Part shown: in pieces, positions 24,653 to 34,460 of the stretch
Position numbering within the stretch: position 1 is the first letter of the stretch
Layout: every line of letters begins with the position of its first letter
From: Oceaniglobus ichthyenteri
GTDB taxonomy: Bacteria > Pseudomonadota > Alphaproteobacteria > Rhodobacterales > Rhodobacteraceae
NCBI RefSeq assembly: GCF_003057885.1
Contig: NZ_QAGK01000004.1
Coordinates: 186,001 to 250,000 of the forward strand
Direction: 5' to 3'
DNA: 64,000 nucleotides
The notes under the pieces: generated by a model
Databases searched by the model: none
What the model saw: only the letters and a program-made list of their open reading frames with translations
What the model was told of the DNA's origin: nothing
Position numbers and translations under genes: made by a program

Positions 24653-25525
24653 TCACCGGGCGAGCCCCTTGAGATATGAGCCATAGTCGTTCTTTCCGAA
24701 CTGTTCCGCACGGGCTCTCAGTTGGTCTTCGTCAATCCAGCCCATCTCAAAGGCGACCTCGTCGGGCGAGCCCACTTGCTGACCTTGGCGTTCAGTCAGG
24801 GTGCGGACGAAGTTTCCGGCGTCCAGAAGACTGGCGTGGGTGCCAGTATCCAGCCAGGCATAGCCGCGGCCCATTTTTTTGACCGATAGTGTGCCGTCGG
24901 CCAGATAGCTTTCAAGCAGGCTGGTGATCTCCAATTCACCGCGGGGCGATGGCCGCACCTCTTTGGCCCGTGCTGGTCCTGTGCCGTCAAGGAAATAAAG
25001 CCCGGTCACCGCGTAGTTCGATGGCGGCACGGTAGGTTTCTCGATGATCGACTGCACAGTGCCATCTTCGTCAAAATCCACCACGCCGTAGCGTTCCGGA
25101 TCTGCAACGCGATAGCCAAAGACAGTGGCACCCGCCTGCGCCTGTCCGGCTTCTTGCAACAGGTCGGGCAGGCCGTGGCCAAAAAAGATGTTGTCGCCCA
25201 GCACCATCGCCGATGGCGCGCCATCAAGAAACTCTTCCCCAAGAATAAAAGCCTGCGCCAGTCCGTCAGGGCTGGGCTGCACCATAAAGCTCAGCGACAC
25301 ACCCCATTGGCTGCCGTCGCCCAGCGTCCGCTTGAACTGTTCCAGGTCATGCGGAGTGGTGATGATCAGGATCTCGCGAATGTCGGCCAGCATCAGCACC
25401 GTCAGCGGGTAATAGACCATGGGCTTGTCATAGATCGGCAAGAGCTGTTTCGACACGCCCATGGTAATGGGATAAAGCCGCGTGCCGGATCCACCTGCCA
25501 AGATAATGCCTTTGCGTGTCGTCAT
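24653..25525 (-). CDS. rmlA: Glucose-1-phosphate thymidylyltransferase
   Basis: A 290-residue nucleotidyltransferase with the signature GIILAGGSGTRLYPIT and the downstream VSKQLLPIYDKPMVYYPL. It makes dTDP-glucose from dTTP and glucose-1-phosphate, the entry to both dTDP-L-rhamnose and dTDP-3-amino-sugar synthesis. The ATG at 25525 overlaps the rmlD stop (ATGA); the longer open frame is spurious. Last gene of rmlC-B-D-A and of the whole cluster. Confidence 0.97.
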   Translation of the reverse strand: MTTRKGIILAGGSGTRLYPITMGVSKQLLPIYDKPMVYYPLTVLMLADIREILIITTPHDLEQFKRTLGDGSQWGVSLSFMVQPSPDGLAQAFILGEEFLDGAPSAMVLGDNIFFGHGLPDLLQEAGQAQAGATVFGYRVADPERYGVVDFDEDGTVQSIIEKPTVPPSNYAVTGLYFLDGTGPARAKEVRPSPRGELEITSLLESYLADGTLSVKKMGRGYAWLDTGTHASLLDAGNFVRTLTERQGQQVGSPDEVAFEMGWIDEDQLRARAEQFGKNDYGSYLKGLAR

Positions 25526-26376
25526 GGGGTAATACCTAACTCTGTCAATGTATTGGCTAAGCCCGCGCGCCAATCGGGGCGCGGGTTGGCGAAAACCTGT
25601 TCCGTTGTATGGCAGTCCAGCCGTGAATTCAGCGGCCGCGCGGCGGGTGTTGGATAATCGCGCGTGGCAATGGGGGTAACGCGAGTGCCACGCCCGGCCT
25701 GGGCAAAGATCGCGCGGGCAAACTCGCACCAGCTGACATCGGGCGCGCCGCTGAAATGATACGTTCCGGTCTTGGTAGGCGCATCGCACAGTTGCTGGGC
25801 AATAGATAGGCAGGCCGCGGCAATCGCGCGGGCGGGGGTTGGGCCGCCGATCTGATCATCTACCACGCTTAACTCATCGCGGCTGTCCGACAGGCGTAGC
25901 ATGGTTTTGACGAAATTGCCGCCATGGGCGGAAAACACCCAAGAGGTGCGCAAAATTGCATGGACCCCGCCCGCGGCGCGAATGCCTGCCTCGCCCGCTA
26001 GCTTTGAGCGACCATAGGCGTTTTGTGGGTCGACGCTGTCATTAATCGCCCAAGTATGGGTGCCGCTACCGGCAAAGACATAATCGGTTGAGATATGCAC
26101 CAGTGGAATGCCTAATGCCGCACAGGCCTGCGCCATGACGCTGGGGGCCTCGCCATTAATGAGGGTGGCCAGCGCCTCTTCCTCTTCGGCACGATCCACG
26201 GCGGTGTAGGCGGCAGCATTGATCACCGCGCGGGGCCGATAGGCGTTAATTGCTGCTGCACAAGCCGCAGGATCTGAAAGATCAACCTGATCACGCCCTA
26301 ACGCCACAACATCGCCCAACCGTTGTAGTTCGGTCGCGACCTGCCCGCTGCGGCCAAAGACCAAAATAGCACTCAT
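25522..26376 (-). CDS. rmlD: dTDP-4-dehydrorhamnose reductase
   Basis: A 284-residue extended SDR with [14 protein letters not shown] at the nucleotide-binding turn and the catalytic Tyr-Lys in [10 protein letters not shown]. It reduces dTDP-4-keto-L-rhamnose to dTDP-L-rhamnose with NADPH. It overlaps rmlB upstream and rmlA downstream by 4 bases each. Confidence 0.96.
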   Translation of the reverse strand: MSAILVFGRSGQVATELQRLGDVVALGRDQVDLSDPAACAAAINAYRPRAVINAAAYTAVDRAEEEEALATLINGEAPSVMAQACAALGIPLVHISTDYVFAGSGTHTWAINDSVDPQNAYGRSKLAGEAGIRAAGGVHAILRTSWVFSAHGGNFVKTMLRLSDSRDELSVVDDQIGGPTPARAIAAACLSIAQQLCDAPTKTGTYHFSGAPDVSWCEFARAIFAQAGRGTRVTPIATRDYPTPAARPLNSRLDCHTTEQVFANPRPDWRAGLANTLTELGITP

Positions 26377-27434
26377 GAAGTGGCTTTCTCAGTGGTGCCC
26401 AGCCGTTGACCCACACCCGCACGGGCCAGCAATGGGCGCCACCAGTCCTCGTTCTCCAGATACCAGCGCACGGTGCGCTCCAGCCCCTCTTCGACGGTGA
26501 CCGAGGGGCTCCAGCCAAGCTCACTGCGGATGCGCGAAGGATCAATCGCATAGCGTGCATCATGGCCGGGACGGTCGGTGACAAAGGTAATCAGATCACC
26601 GTAGTTGCCAGTCTCGCGCGGATGTAGCCGGTCGAGGATAGCGCAGATCGTTTGCACCAGTTGCAAGTTCGTGCGTTCGTTCTCGCCGCCAATATTATAG
26701 CTGCGCCCGGTCTGGCCTTGTTGCGCCACCAAAAGCAGCGCATCGGCGTGATCCTCGACATAAAGCCAATCGCGGATGTTGCTGCCGTCGCCGTAAATCG
26801 GCAGTGCCTCTCCTGCCAGCGCGTTCAGAATGACCACCGGGATCAGTTTTTCAGGGAAGTGATACGGGCCGTAATTGTTCGAACAATTGCTAAGGACCAC
26901 AGGCAGGCCATAGGTTTCACCCCAGGCGCGCACGAGGTGATCCGAGCTGGCCTTGGAGGCCGAATAGGGGCTGCGCGGGTCATATGGTGTGGTTTCCGTG
27001 AACAGCATCGCCGGGTCGGCGGGGAGTGAGCCAAACACCTCGTCGGTCGAGATATGGTGAAAGCGAAAGCCCTCAGGTCGGCCATGCGCGATCCAATAGG
27101 TGCGGGCCGCTTCCAGCATGTTGAACGTGCCGGTGATATTCGTTTCGATGAAATCAGCAGGCCCATCGATCGAGCGATCGACATGGCTTTCGGCGGCCAA
27201 ATGCATGACGATATCGGGCTGGTGGGTGCCAAAGACACGATCCAGCGCCGCGCGGTCGCGGATATCAGCCTGCTCGAAGGCATAAAGCGGGCTGTCTGCC
27301 ACCGACGCCACATTAGACAGGCAGGCGGCATAGGTCAGCGCGTCAAGGTTCACTACACGATGGCCCCGTGCCACCGCCAGCCGCACCACCGCAGAGCCGA
27401 TAAAGCCCGCACCTCCTGTCACAAGGATCTTCAT
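26373..27434 (-). CDS. rmlB: dTDP-glucose 4,6-dehydratase
   Basis: A 353-residue extended [34 protein letters not shown] and the active site [15 protein letters not shown]. It converts dTDP-glucose to dTDP-4-keto-6-deoxyglucose, the branch point used both by RmlC/D and by the ketoisomerase-aminotransferase-acetyltransferase genes at 41.1-43.4 kb. Six bases separate it from rmlC. Confidence 0.97.
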   Translation of the reverse strand: MKILVTGGAGFIGSAVVRLAVARGHRVVNLDALTYAACLSNVASVADSPLYAFEQADIRDRAALDRVFGTHQPDIVMHLAAESHVDRSIDGPADFIETNITGTFNMLEAARTYWIAHGRPEGFRFHHISTDEVFGSLPADPAMLFTETTPYDPRSPYSASKASSDHLVRAWGETYGLPVVLSNCSNNYGPYHFPEKLIPVVILNALAGEALPIYGDGSNIRDWLYVEDHADALLLVAQQGQTGRSYNIGGENERTNLQLVQTICAILDRLHPRETGNYGDLITFVTDRPGHDARYAIDPSRIRSELGWSPSVTVEEGLERTVRWYLENEDWWRPLLARAGVGQRLGTTEKATS

Positions 27435-27440
27435 CTGTTT

Positions 27441-28001
27441 CTATCCTTCCATGTGAAACGGGCTGTCAAGATCGGCCAAAATCGGTGCCGCGGCGTCTTT
27501 GTCGCTCAGGATCGCCTTGCCCTTCAGGGACCAGTCTATGCCGATGGCGGGGTCATCCCAGCGTAGCGCGCGCTCGGTTTCTGGTGCATAATAGTCCGAG
27601 CATTTGTAGATGATCTCACTATCGGGCAGCAGCGTGGCAAACCCATGAGCAAAGCCTGCAGGGATGAACAGCTGCGCACCATTCTCGGCGCTGAGTTCGT
27701 AGCCAACCCATTTGCCATATGTCGGGCTGTCCTTGCGGATATCGACGGCGACATCAAAGATCGCACCGCGCCCACAACGCACCAGCTTGGCCTGCGCTGC
27801 AGGCGGTGCTTGGAAATGCAGCCCCCGAACCGTGCCAATCTCGGCTGAAAGCGAGTGGTTGTCCTGCACGAAATTTTCATTGATCCCCAATTCAGCATAA
27901 ACGCGCTGGCTGTAGGTCTCCGCAAAGAAGCCTCGATGATCACCGAAGCGATGGGGTTCGATCATAAATACCCCCGCCAGACTGGTCTTGTGAACTTGCA
28001 C
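27441..28001 (-). CDS. rmlC: dTDP-4-dehydrorhamnose 3,5-epimerase
   Basis: A 186-residue cupin: EPHRFGDHRGFFAETYSQRV, DNHSLSAEIGTVRGLHFQAP (catalytic His) and RCGRGAIFDVAVDIRKDSPT. It double-epimerises the 4-keto sugar on the way to dTDP-L-rhamnose. Length matches the family. It heads the four rml genes. Confidence 0.97.
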   Translation of the reverse strand: MQVHKTSLAGVFMIEPHRFGDHRGFFAETYSQRVYAELGINENFVQDNHSLSAEIGTVRGLHFQAPPAAQAKLVRCGRGAIFDVAVDIRKDSPTYGKWVGYELSAENGAQLFIPAGFAHGFATLLPDSEIIYKCSDYYAPETERALRWDDPAIGIDWSLKGKAILSDKDAAAPILADLDSPFHMEG

Positions 28002-28029
28002 TACTCAATACCCTCTTCTGCTGTCGATG

Positions 28030-29100
28030 TTAGAAACCAAACGGATCACCGCCAGGGAAGCCAAACAACCAAGTTTGATATGGGATGTAGCATTGGTTGA
28101 AATGCCCGGACAGTTGCGACCAGACTGTGAAAACCAGCAACAGACCCAGATATGGCAGAGCCGCATGCATCGCCGCGTTGGCGCGAAATGGCAAAAAGGG
28201 AAGCCGCGCGAAGATCATGGCTTGGATCGGGATTAGATAGTAGCCAAACCTGTCGCCGATCACTGAGGAGACCGGGACGAGAAGTATCGCCAGTGCCATC
28301 CCGATCGCTCCGATGCTGGCCAGGCTATAATCCTGAGGCCATGTCCGCAGCCATTTTTTGCGTACGAACAGGAAGAAATACAGCGCTGAAAGTCCAAGGA
28401 GGCCGACGCGAAATACAGCGCCTGCTGCGTCAACCCCTGTCCCAACATAGCGACTGGTGGCAACGTCTGCGGCGTCGCCCGAGGCGAGAAAGAGCGCGCC
28501 TGGGACGGCAAGGAACGCGGCAAGCATCAAGCGGCTTCGAGTGTAGCGTCCGGCTGCAACTGGCAAGAGCAACATGAATATCAGCGCGCTCGAATGCAAC
28601 CCGGCGGCCAGCACAACCCAGAACGCAAACCACAACGGGCGGCGATCGATGAAGGCCACGAAGGCGATACACAACAAACCAATCGCCGCGCCCTGGCGGA
28701 TTCCGGACATCGGCAAGTTGATGATCAGAATTGGAAACAGAAGAACCAGAAAACCTAGTGGATCAGGCTGCCGTCGCGCCAGAACATGAACGCCGAGAAA
28801 GAAAATCGCGCTAGAGGCAATATTGGCAACGGGGTAAGGCAAACCCATGTCTCGTATCCACCCAAGGATCGCCCACCAGATTGGTTCTCGGATTTCTGTA
28901 ACAGATGACCATTCAAAATTCGGAGCGCGCAGATACTGGTAATAATACCCAGACCAATCGCAGCCAACCTGATAGCGGAAGGCCGAGAACACAAAGAGGG
29001 TTGCCAGAACCATGAAATAAATCTGCCTGCGCAATCCTCCATTCCGCGCAAGCGCATAGCGCAAGAGGAACAGCAAATTGGTCAACCCGACATAGAGCAT
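28030..29100 (-). CDS. EpsG-like polysaccharide polymerase
   Basis: A 356-residue polytopic membrane protein of the EpsG type: FRYQVGCDWSGYYYQY and the loop MSGIRQGAAIGLLCIAFVAF are family features, with about ten hydrophobic segments. EpsG proteins are probable Wzy-like polymerases. It is the only polymerase candidate in the cluster, which has a Wzx flippase. Start overlaps the upstream glycosyltransferase stop (TAATG). Confidence 0.8.
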   Translation of the reverse strand: MLYVGLTNLLFLLRYALARNGGLRRQIYFMVLATLFVFSAFRYQVGCDWSGYYYQYLRAPNFEWSSVTEIREPIWWAILGWIRDMGLPYPVANIASSAIFFLGVHVLARRQPDPLGFLVLLFPILIINLPMSGIRQGAAIGLLCIAFVAFIDRRPLWFAFWVVLAAGLHSSALIFMLLLPVAAGRYTRSRLMLAAFLAVPGALFLASGDAADVATSRYVGTGVDAAGAVFRVGLLGLSALYFFLFVRKKWLRTWPQDYSLASIGAIGMALAILLVPVSSVIGDRFGYYLIPIQAMIFARLPFLPFRANAAMHAALPYLGLLLVFTVWSQLSGHFNQCYIPYQTWLFGFPGGDPFGF

Positions 29101-30179
29101 TACGCGCGCCGCCCCTCATCCGCGACACTGCGCAACATCTGTGCCACGCGTGGCCCCCAGACCTGTAGAGAATAGTGTTCTTCTACCTTCCTACGTCCTG
29201 CGGCTCCCATTCGGCGCCGCAATTCTCCGTCGGCCAGAAGCGTTTCGATTGCTGATCGCCACTCCGCATCGGTTTCGGCGAGAAACCCGTTCACGCCATC
29301 CTCGACGATATCTTTGTTAACCCCAACCGGCGACGCGACCACTGGCAGACCGCAAGCCATGTACTGGATCAGCTTGTAGCCGCATTTGCCCCGCGCCCAA
29401 TCCGTGTCGGGTAGTGGCATGACGCCGATATCCATGCTCTGTATCAAAGAAACTTCAGTGTTTTCCGTCCAGGGGAGAATTTCTAGCGTTCCACTGGCTG
29501 TGGGCTGCATACCTGCTCCAACTGCGCGAAACAGCGCCCGGTGCTCTGCAAGGATCTGGTCCAGCACATAGTGAATGGGGTTGGCAAACGCCTGCCAAGT
29601 TTCAGGAGTGCCGATCCAGCCTACGCGCAGATCGTCCGTATTTCTAGCTTTTGGATCAACGGTGTATAAGTCAAGGTCTACAACCGTTGGCACCGTTGCT
29701 AACCTTGGCACTTCAAAGCGTTCGGCGTAATTCGCAATATATCTATTGCCCGCCATTACCAGGGCCGAGGCCGCCATTACCTGTCCTATTTTGTCACCAA
29801 GAATGCTGCGAACCGTCCCGCGTCGGTTTTTGTCATAACGATGAAAGACGGCGTCATCGTAATCACTTACAATAGGTACTCCTCTCGGAAGAAAGCAGCG
29901 TTCGATCGTCCATGGAACCCATGGCAAGGCTTCATACTCCAGCCAAATCAAATCAGGCTGGGGGTGCGTCCGCATCTGCCTGATGCGTTGGGAAACGTAT
30001 CCTACTTTTGATCCTTTTGCTCCTTGCCCGGAATAAAGTGCATGCAAATAGGCTTCATCGAAAAAAGGAGCGACATGAACGTTAAAGCCTTCGCTCGTCA
30101 AAGCAGGCAGATATTGCATCGTTCGCAACCGGCTAGACGCACCCATGCGAGTGTAACGCGACAACAGCAGAATGTTCAT
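29100..30179 (-). CDS. Glycosyltransferase family 4
   Basis: A 359-residue GT-B protein: an N-terminal half beginning MNILLLSRYTRMGASSRLRT and a C-terminal domain with SIDIGVMPL-like text (MDIGVMPLPDTDWARGKCGY) and the sugar-nucleotide site KLIQYMACGLPVVASPVGVN. It should add one sugar of the repeat unit on the cytoplasmic face. The ATG at 30179 overlaps the asnB stop. Donor unknown. Confidence 0.88.
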   Translation of the reverse strand: MNILLLSRYTRMGASSRLRTMQYLPALTSEGFNVHVAPFFDEAYLHALYSGQGAKGSKVGYVSQRIRQMRTHPQPDLIWLEYEALPWVPWTIERCFLPRGVPIVSDYDDAVFHRYDKNRRGTVRSILGDKIGQVMAASALVMAGNRYIANYAERFEVPRLATVPTVVDLDLYTVDPKARNTDDLRVGWIGTPETWQAFANPIHYVLDQILAEHRALFRAVGAGMQPTASGTLEILPWTENTEVSLIQSMDIGVMPLPDTDWARGKCGYKLIQYMACGLPVVASPVGVNKDIVEDGVNGFLAETDAEWRSAIETLLADGELRRRMGAAGRRKVEEHYSLQVWGPRVAQMLRSVADEGRRA

Positions 30180-32170
30180 GCGTGCGCCTGCGCCGCGTGC
30201 CACGCCTGGAACATCAAAATAGTCCAGAGCCGTGCTGACCAGTCCCAGTTTCCCGAAAGATGCTCAGACCATGTCTGGCGGATGATGTCGGGGTTGAACA
30301 GCCCGTCCTCAGCGAGGCGCTTGTGTGACAGCAGGTCTTCGGCCCAATCTCGCAATGGGCCGCGCAACCAAAGCCCGATCGGAATCGCAAAGCCCACCTT
30401 GGGGCGGTCAATGATCTCGCGTGGCACGTGCTGGTAAAGCACCTGCCGCAGTACCCATTTGCCTTGGCCGTTGCGAATTTTCATGCCCATCGGCAGTCGC
30501 ATGGCGAGCGCGATAACTTCCGGGTCCAAGAAAGGCGAGCGCGTTTCCAAGCTGATCCCCATAGCGGCGCGGTCGACCTTGCAAAGAATATCGTCAGGCA
30601 GATAACTGCGCATGTCCTGCGCCATCATCCGCAGCGCCGGATCGCCAGCGCCGAATTCGGGCATCGGATCGTCAAGTTGGGAGGAGGGTTCGGTTACATC
30701 GCCCACGATCAACATTTCGGGCTCGATCCATGTGCTCGCCATATTGCGGTACAGATCATCAAGACTGTCTGTCAGGCGCAGCCTCTCGCCCAGTCGATGA
30801 ACCTTGGTGCCTAAGTCAGAAATCCCCGCACCTCCAGTTCTGATCCGGTTATAAGCCGTCCCAACCTTGTTCCAGCCGTGCTCAGGTAACGCCTGGGCAG
30901 CCTGACCCACAAGCCGCCTAATCGGACGCGGGATTTGAGAGAGCTGTTGCCACAGACCGGGGCCGCGAATGTAGCGATTATAGCCGCCAAACAGCTCGTC
31001 ACCACCATCTCCCGAAAGCGCGACAGTCACATGTTGGCGCGCAGCACGGCAGACAAGATGAGTAGGAATTTGCGATGAATCCGCAAATGGCTCATCGTAA
31101 AGCTGCGGCAGATCTGGGATCAACTCGCGCGCATCCGCATCTGTCACGCGTAATTTGGTGTGATCGGTGCCCAGATGCTGAGCTACGGCTGCCGCGTGGG
31201 GTGACTCGTCAAAAGCAGCTTCATCAAATCCTATGGTAAAGGTCTGCACAGGCCGTGCGCTTTGAGCCTGCATCAGCGAGACGATCGCGGAACTGTCCAC
31301 ACCGCCCGATAAGAAGGCACCAAGAGGCACGTCCGAGATCATCTGCCGCTGGACCGCTTTGCCCAGAACTTGGCCCAGCGTTGAAACAGCCTCGCTTTCG
31401 TCCTGAATTAGGTTGTATGCTCCTGCCTCAATCTCTGCGTTCAGGTCCCAATAGCGGCGGATGCTGAGACTGGCATGATGCTCACCTGGGCGGATTGGTT
31501 CCTTGGGTGCTTCGGCGGGAGGTGCACCGTCAACCGTGAGGATCGTGCCGGGTTCCAGCTTATATATACCTGGATGGATGCTGCGTGGGGCGGGCACATA
31601 CATAAACCGCAGATATTGAGCCAATGCTTGGCGGCAAACTTCCCGCGAACAGTCGGGATGGGCGCGGAGCGCCTTGAGTTCAGACCCAAATACCAGATCT
31701 TTCCCTGCCCAACCCCAGTAAAGCGGTTTTTCACCCATCCGATCACGAGCAAGGCTGAGGCGTTGCTTGCTCCGGTCCCACAATGCGATCGCAAACATGC
31801 CGTGCACGCGGCACAGTGCGTCGTCGAGCCCCCAATGCTCAATTGCGGCCAGCAGGGTTTCGGTGTCGGATTGTCCACGCCATGGCGGAGCGGCATCTTC
31901 GATTTCAAGTACGTGACGCAAGTCGAGATGGTTGTAAATCTCGCCGTTGTAAGCCAGCACATAGCGCCCGCAATCCGAGTGCATTGGCTGCGCACCAGTG
32001 GCACTCAAATCGAGTATTGCAAGTCGCCTGTGGCCCAAGCCGATTTGGCCCTCGGACCAGACCCCTTCATCATCGGGACCACGATGGACAAGGAGGGCAG
32101 TCATCCTGGCCACCTGACCAATGATGTCATCCCTCGGTGAGGAGCGGAGAAGTCCTGTCAGGCCACACAT
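30176..32170 (-). CDS. asnB: Asparagine synthase-like glutamine amidotransferase
   Basis: A 664-residue AsnB-type protein. The N-terminal Ntn domain starts MCGLTGLL with the nucleophile Cys2; the synthetase domain has the pyrophosphate loop GAFLSGGVDSSAIVSLM. Inside a polysaccharide cluster such proteins amidate uronic acids (for example WbpS in Pseudomonas O-antigen) rather than make asparagine. The UDP-sugar dehydrogenases upstream would supply the carboxyl group. The longer open frame upstream is discarded because Cys2 must follow the start. Confidence 0.92.
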   Translation of the reverse strand: MCGLTGLLRSSPRDDIIGQVARMTALLVHRGPDDEGVWSEGQIGLGHRRLAILDLSATGAQPMHSDCGRYVLAYNGEIYNHLDLRHVLEIEDAAPPWRGQSDTETLLAAIEHWGLDDALCRVHGMFAIALWDRSKQRLSLARDRMGEKPLYWGWAGKDLVFGSELKALRAHPDCSREVCRQALAQYLRFMYVPAPRSIHPGIYKLEPGTILTVDGAPPAEAPKEPIRPGEHHASLSIRRYWDLNAEIEAGAYNLIQDESEAVSTLGQVLGKAVQRQMISDVPLGAFLSGGVDSSAIVSLMQAQSARPVQTFTIGFDEAAFDESPHAAAVAQHLGTDHTKLRVTDADARELIPDLPQLYDEPFADSSQIPTHLVCRAARQHVTVALSGDGGDELFGGYNRYIRGPGLWQQLSQIPRPIRRLVGQAAQALPEHGWNKVGTAYNRIRTGGAGISDLGTKVHRLGERLRLTDSLDDLYRNMASTWIEPEMLIVGDVTEPSSQLDDPMPEFGAGDPALRMMAQDMRSYLPDDILCKVDRAAMGISLETRSPFLDPEVIALAMRLPMGMKIRNGQGKWVLRQVLYQHVPREIIDRPKVGFAIPIGLWLRGPLRDWAEDLLSHKRLAEDGLFNPDIIRQTWSEHLSGNWDWSARLWTILMFQAWHAAQAHA

Positions 32171-33375
32171 CAGGCGTCTTTCATGTTGAGGATCGACGCA
32201 TAAATTTCGCGGTACGCCTGGGTCCCTGTTTCGAGAGAAAATACAGCCTCGGCCGTGGCGCGGCATCGTGATGGCAAATCAGGATCCTTCATTAGGTTCT
32301 GGAGTGCATCGAATGCTGTTCCCATCTGCTGAACGCTAGCCCCCTCGACAATCACGCCGACATTGTTTTTGCGAACAATATCGGCCACGTCACCGACCCC
32401 TTCATTTGCCACTACAGGAAGGCCACATCCCAGAACCTCGGCCATTCGGGTCGGTGATCGTCCAAGCTCTGATATTTCGCCACCCGCATAGAACATCACG
32501 GAAAGATCGTGACCTCGCACGGCGTCTGGCATGTCCTTGGAAGGCCGCGGACCGATAATGAGCCTTCCCGCCAGTTCGTTTGTCGGGTCAAGTTCCGCGC
32601 GCACGCGTTGCGCGTCATCGCGCGTTACGATCTCGAACCGAGCGTCGGGATCGCGTGCTACCGCGACACGCATCCAGTTTGCCAACCAATCCGTGCGGAA
32701 CCAGCCAGACAGGACTGTGCCAATGCAGCCATGCACGGTGGGGCCTGTCCGCGTTTCAGCCTTGGGCGTGAAGCGATCCAGATCGGCGCAGGTGGGAATC
32801 ACGACAAGGCGCTGGTTGGCCAATTCCCTAGGATACACTGATTTTAGATGCTTCACCGCCGCATGGGTCAGGGATATCACCCCGGCTGACTTAACCAGAC
32901 AGGCCCGCTCTGCCCCCGCAATGGCGCTATGGATCAATGACCCACGCCGCAACCGGCCAGCGGTAATCAGCTCTTCCGGCCAAAGGGCGCGCATGTCGAA
33001 TAAAAATGGCACTCCAGTCATCCGGCTGACGACCAATGCGACTGCCGCTGGGATATAAGATCTGGCGTGAATCAACCTGATCCCCTCACGACGCACTTCG
33101 CGCCGGACCAGCCACATCATCCGCATCATGCCGAGTGCGGGGGAGATGATCTTTGGATGCGGTCGGAAGCGTTGCGGCAGCCAGCGGATCCCATGCGCAG
33201 CGCAGTCGGCATGGGCACGCGCTATTGCTGCAGTATCGGCCCAGTCTTCCGATTTTTCATATGTGATCAGTGTGATGGAATAATCCCGGGAAAGCCCGCG
33301 CACATAACCAAATACTTGACTTTGCCCGAGTGGTTCAAGCAGGCCGTTTCTGGTTAGATAGAGACTGGAGATCAT
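32170..33375 (-). CDS. Glycosyltransferase family 4
   Basis: A 401-residue GT-B protein with LTRNGLLEPLGQSQVFGYV near the N-terminus, RLIHARSYIPAAVALVVSRM, and the C-terminal site SPTRMAEVLGCGLPVVANEG. It fits bacterial GT4 transferases of surface polysaccharides. It overlaps both neighbours by one to four bases. Substrates cannot be told. Confidence 0.88.
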   Translation of the reverse strand: MISSLYLTRNGLLEPLGQSQVFGYVRGLSRDYSITLITYEKSEDWADTAAIARAHADCAAHGIRWLPQRFRPHPKIISPALGMMRMMWLVRREVRREGIRLIHARSYIPAAVALVVSRMTGVPFLFDMRALWPEELITAGRLRRGSLIHSAIAGAERACLVKSAGVISLTHAAVKHLKSVYPRELANQRLVVIPTCADLDRFTPKAETRTGPTVHGCIGTVLSGWFRTDWLANWMRVAVARDPDARFEIVTRDDAQRVRAELDPTNELAGRLIIGPRPSKDMPDAVRGHDLSVMFYAGGEISELGRSPTRMAEVLGCGLPVVANEGVGDVADIVRKNNVGVIVEGASVQQMGTAFDALQNLMKDPDLPSRCRATAEAVFSLETGTQAYREIYASILNMKDA

Positions 33376-34460
33376 GTCAAGCCTAACAATTCAAGATACT
33401 TTTGAGCCGCAATCTCAGGCGCAAATTCTTCCGCGCGGCAGATGAGAGCGTTTTGGTCAACTGGAGCTTCCAGCGCTTCCGTCATCGCCAAGGCTAGCGC
33501 TGACGCATTTCCTACCGGAACCAGACGACCGAACTGCCCTTTTTGAAGGATTTCGGCGGGACCAGATGGGCAATCAGTGGATACAACAGGTAGGCCAAAA
33601 GACAGTGCTTCGACAATCACGTTGCCGAAACCTTCGCGGTCGGACGAAAGAACGAATAAGTCAGCTGTGGCATAGAACGACGACGGGTCAGGATGAAAAC
33701 CAGCAAATATTACCCGATCGCTTACTCCCAGTTCAACCGCAAGTGCCTGCAATTCAGCCAAATTATGACCCTGCCCAAGCACCATTAATTGCGCTTCGTG
33801 TAGGGGCAACGCGGCGAACGCGCGCAGAAGGAGGGGGTGGTTCTTTACAAGCTTTAGGTTACCGACGGTCAGGATGCGAGGCCCCTCCCCCCTCCAAATA
33901 CTATTAGCCACTTTGACGTCCACGCTTTTGGGGGATATTGCCCGACGGATTGGATTGTATATCGTAACAATGCGATCTCTCTTTAGGCAGGCCACATTAG
34001 ACATATCTAAACAAACACCCTGCGATACGCCCACACGGCAGTGTGCAAACCGATAACCAACAAATGTGGACAGACGCAGTATCAGGTTATGCAAAACACC
34101 CCAATCTCCATATTGCTTTGACAATATACCGTGCTCGGTCACCAAGATTCTTCCCCGATAACCAGACAAACGCGCAATAATCGGGACAACGGCAGTCAGC
34201 GGCCACATTGCCACAATCAGCGCCGCAGGTTGCCGCCGACGAAGGTAACGTGCCAAAGGAGAGGTAATGGAACGCGCGCGTGGGATTGCCAGATCAACGA
34301 TGGTGAAGTTTTTCTGCGCCTCGGGCAAATAATCACCCACTCCTTGCATGAGTACCAATTCAACTTCGTGCCCAAGCCGTGCGAATTCATGGGCTATGTC
34401 CAGCATGACTCGCTCTGCGCCACCGCCGCGGAGGTCAGGAAGAATGATCGAAATAGTCAT
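33372..34460 (-). CDS. Glycosyltransferase family 4
   Basis: A 362-residue GT4 protein beginning ISIILPDLRGGGAERVMLDI, with the GGAERV loop, a C-terminal SSDREGFGNVIVEALSFGLP and CPSGPAEIL that bind the nucleotide sugar. A role similar to N-acetylgalactosaminyl or rhamnosyl transferases is possible. Coupled by 4-base overlaps on both sides. Confidence 0.9.
   Translation of the reverse strand: MTISIILPDLRGGGAERVMLDIAHEFARLGHEVELVLMQGVGDYLPEAQKNFTIVDLAIPRARSITSPLARYLRRRQPAALIVAMWPLTAVVPIIARLSGYRGRILVTEHGILSKQYGDWGVLHNLILRLSTFVGYRFAHCRVGVSQGVCLDMSNVACLKRDRIVTIYNPIRRAISPKSVDVKVANSIWRGEGPRILTVGNLKLVKNHPLLLRAFAALPLHEAQLMVLGQGHNLAELQALAVELGVSDRVIFAGFHPDPSSFYATADLFVLSSDREGFGNVIVEALSFGLPVVSTDCPSGPAEILQKGQFGRLVPVGNASALALAMTEALEAPVDQNALICRAEEFAPEIAAQKYLELLGLT

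Noticed and set aside
25526-25789. N-terminal extension of RmlA
   Set aside because: RmlA proteins start just before the GGSGTRL motif, and the extension overlaps rmlD coding sequence.
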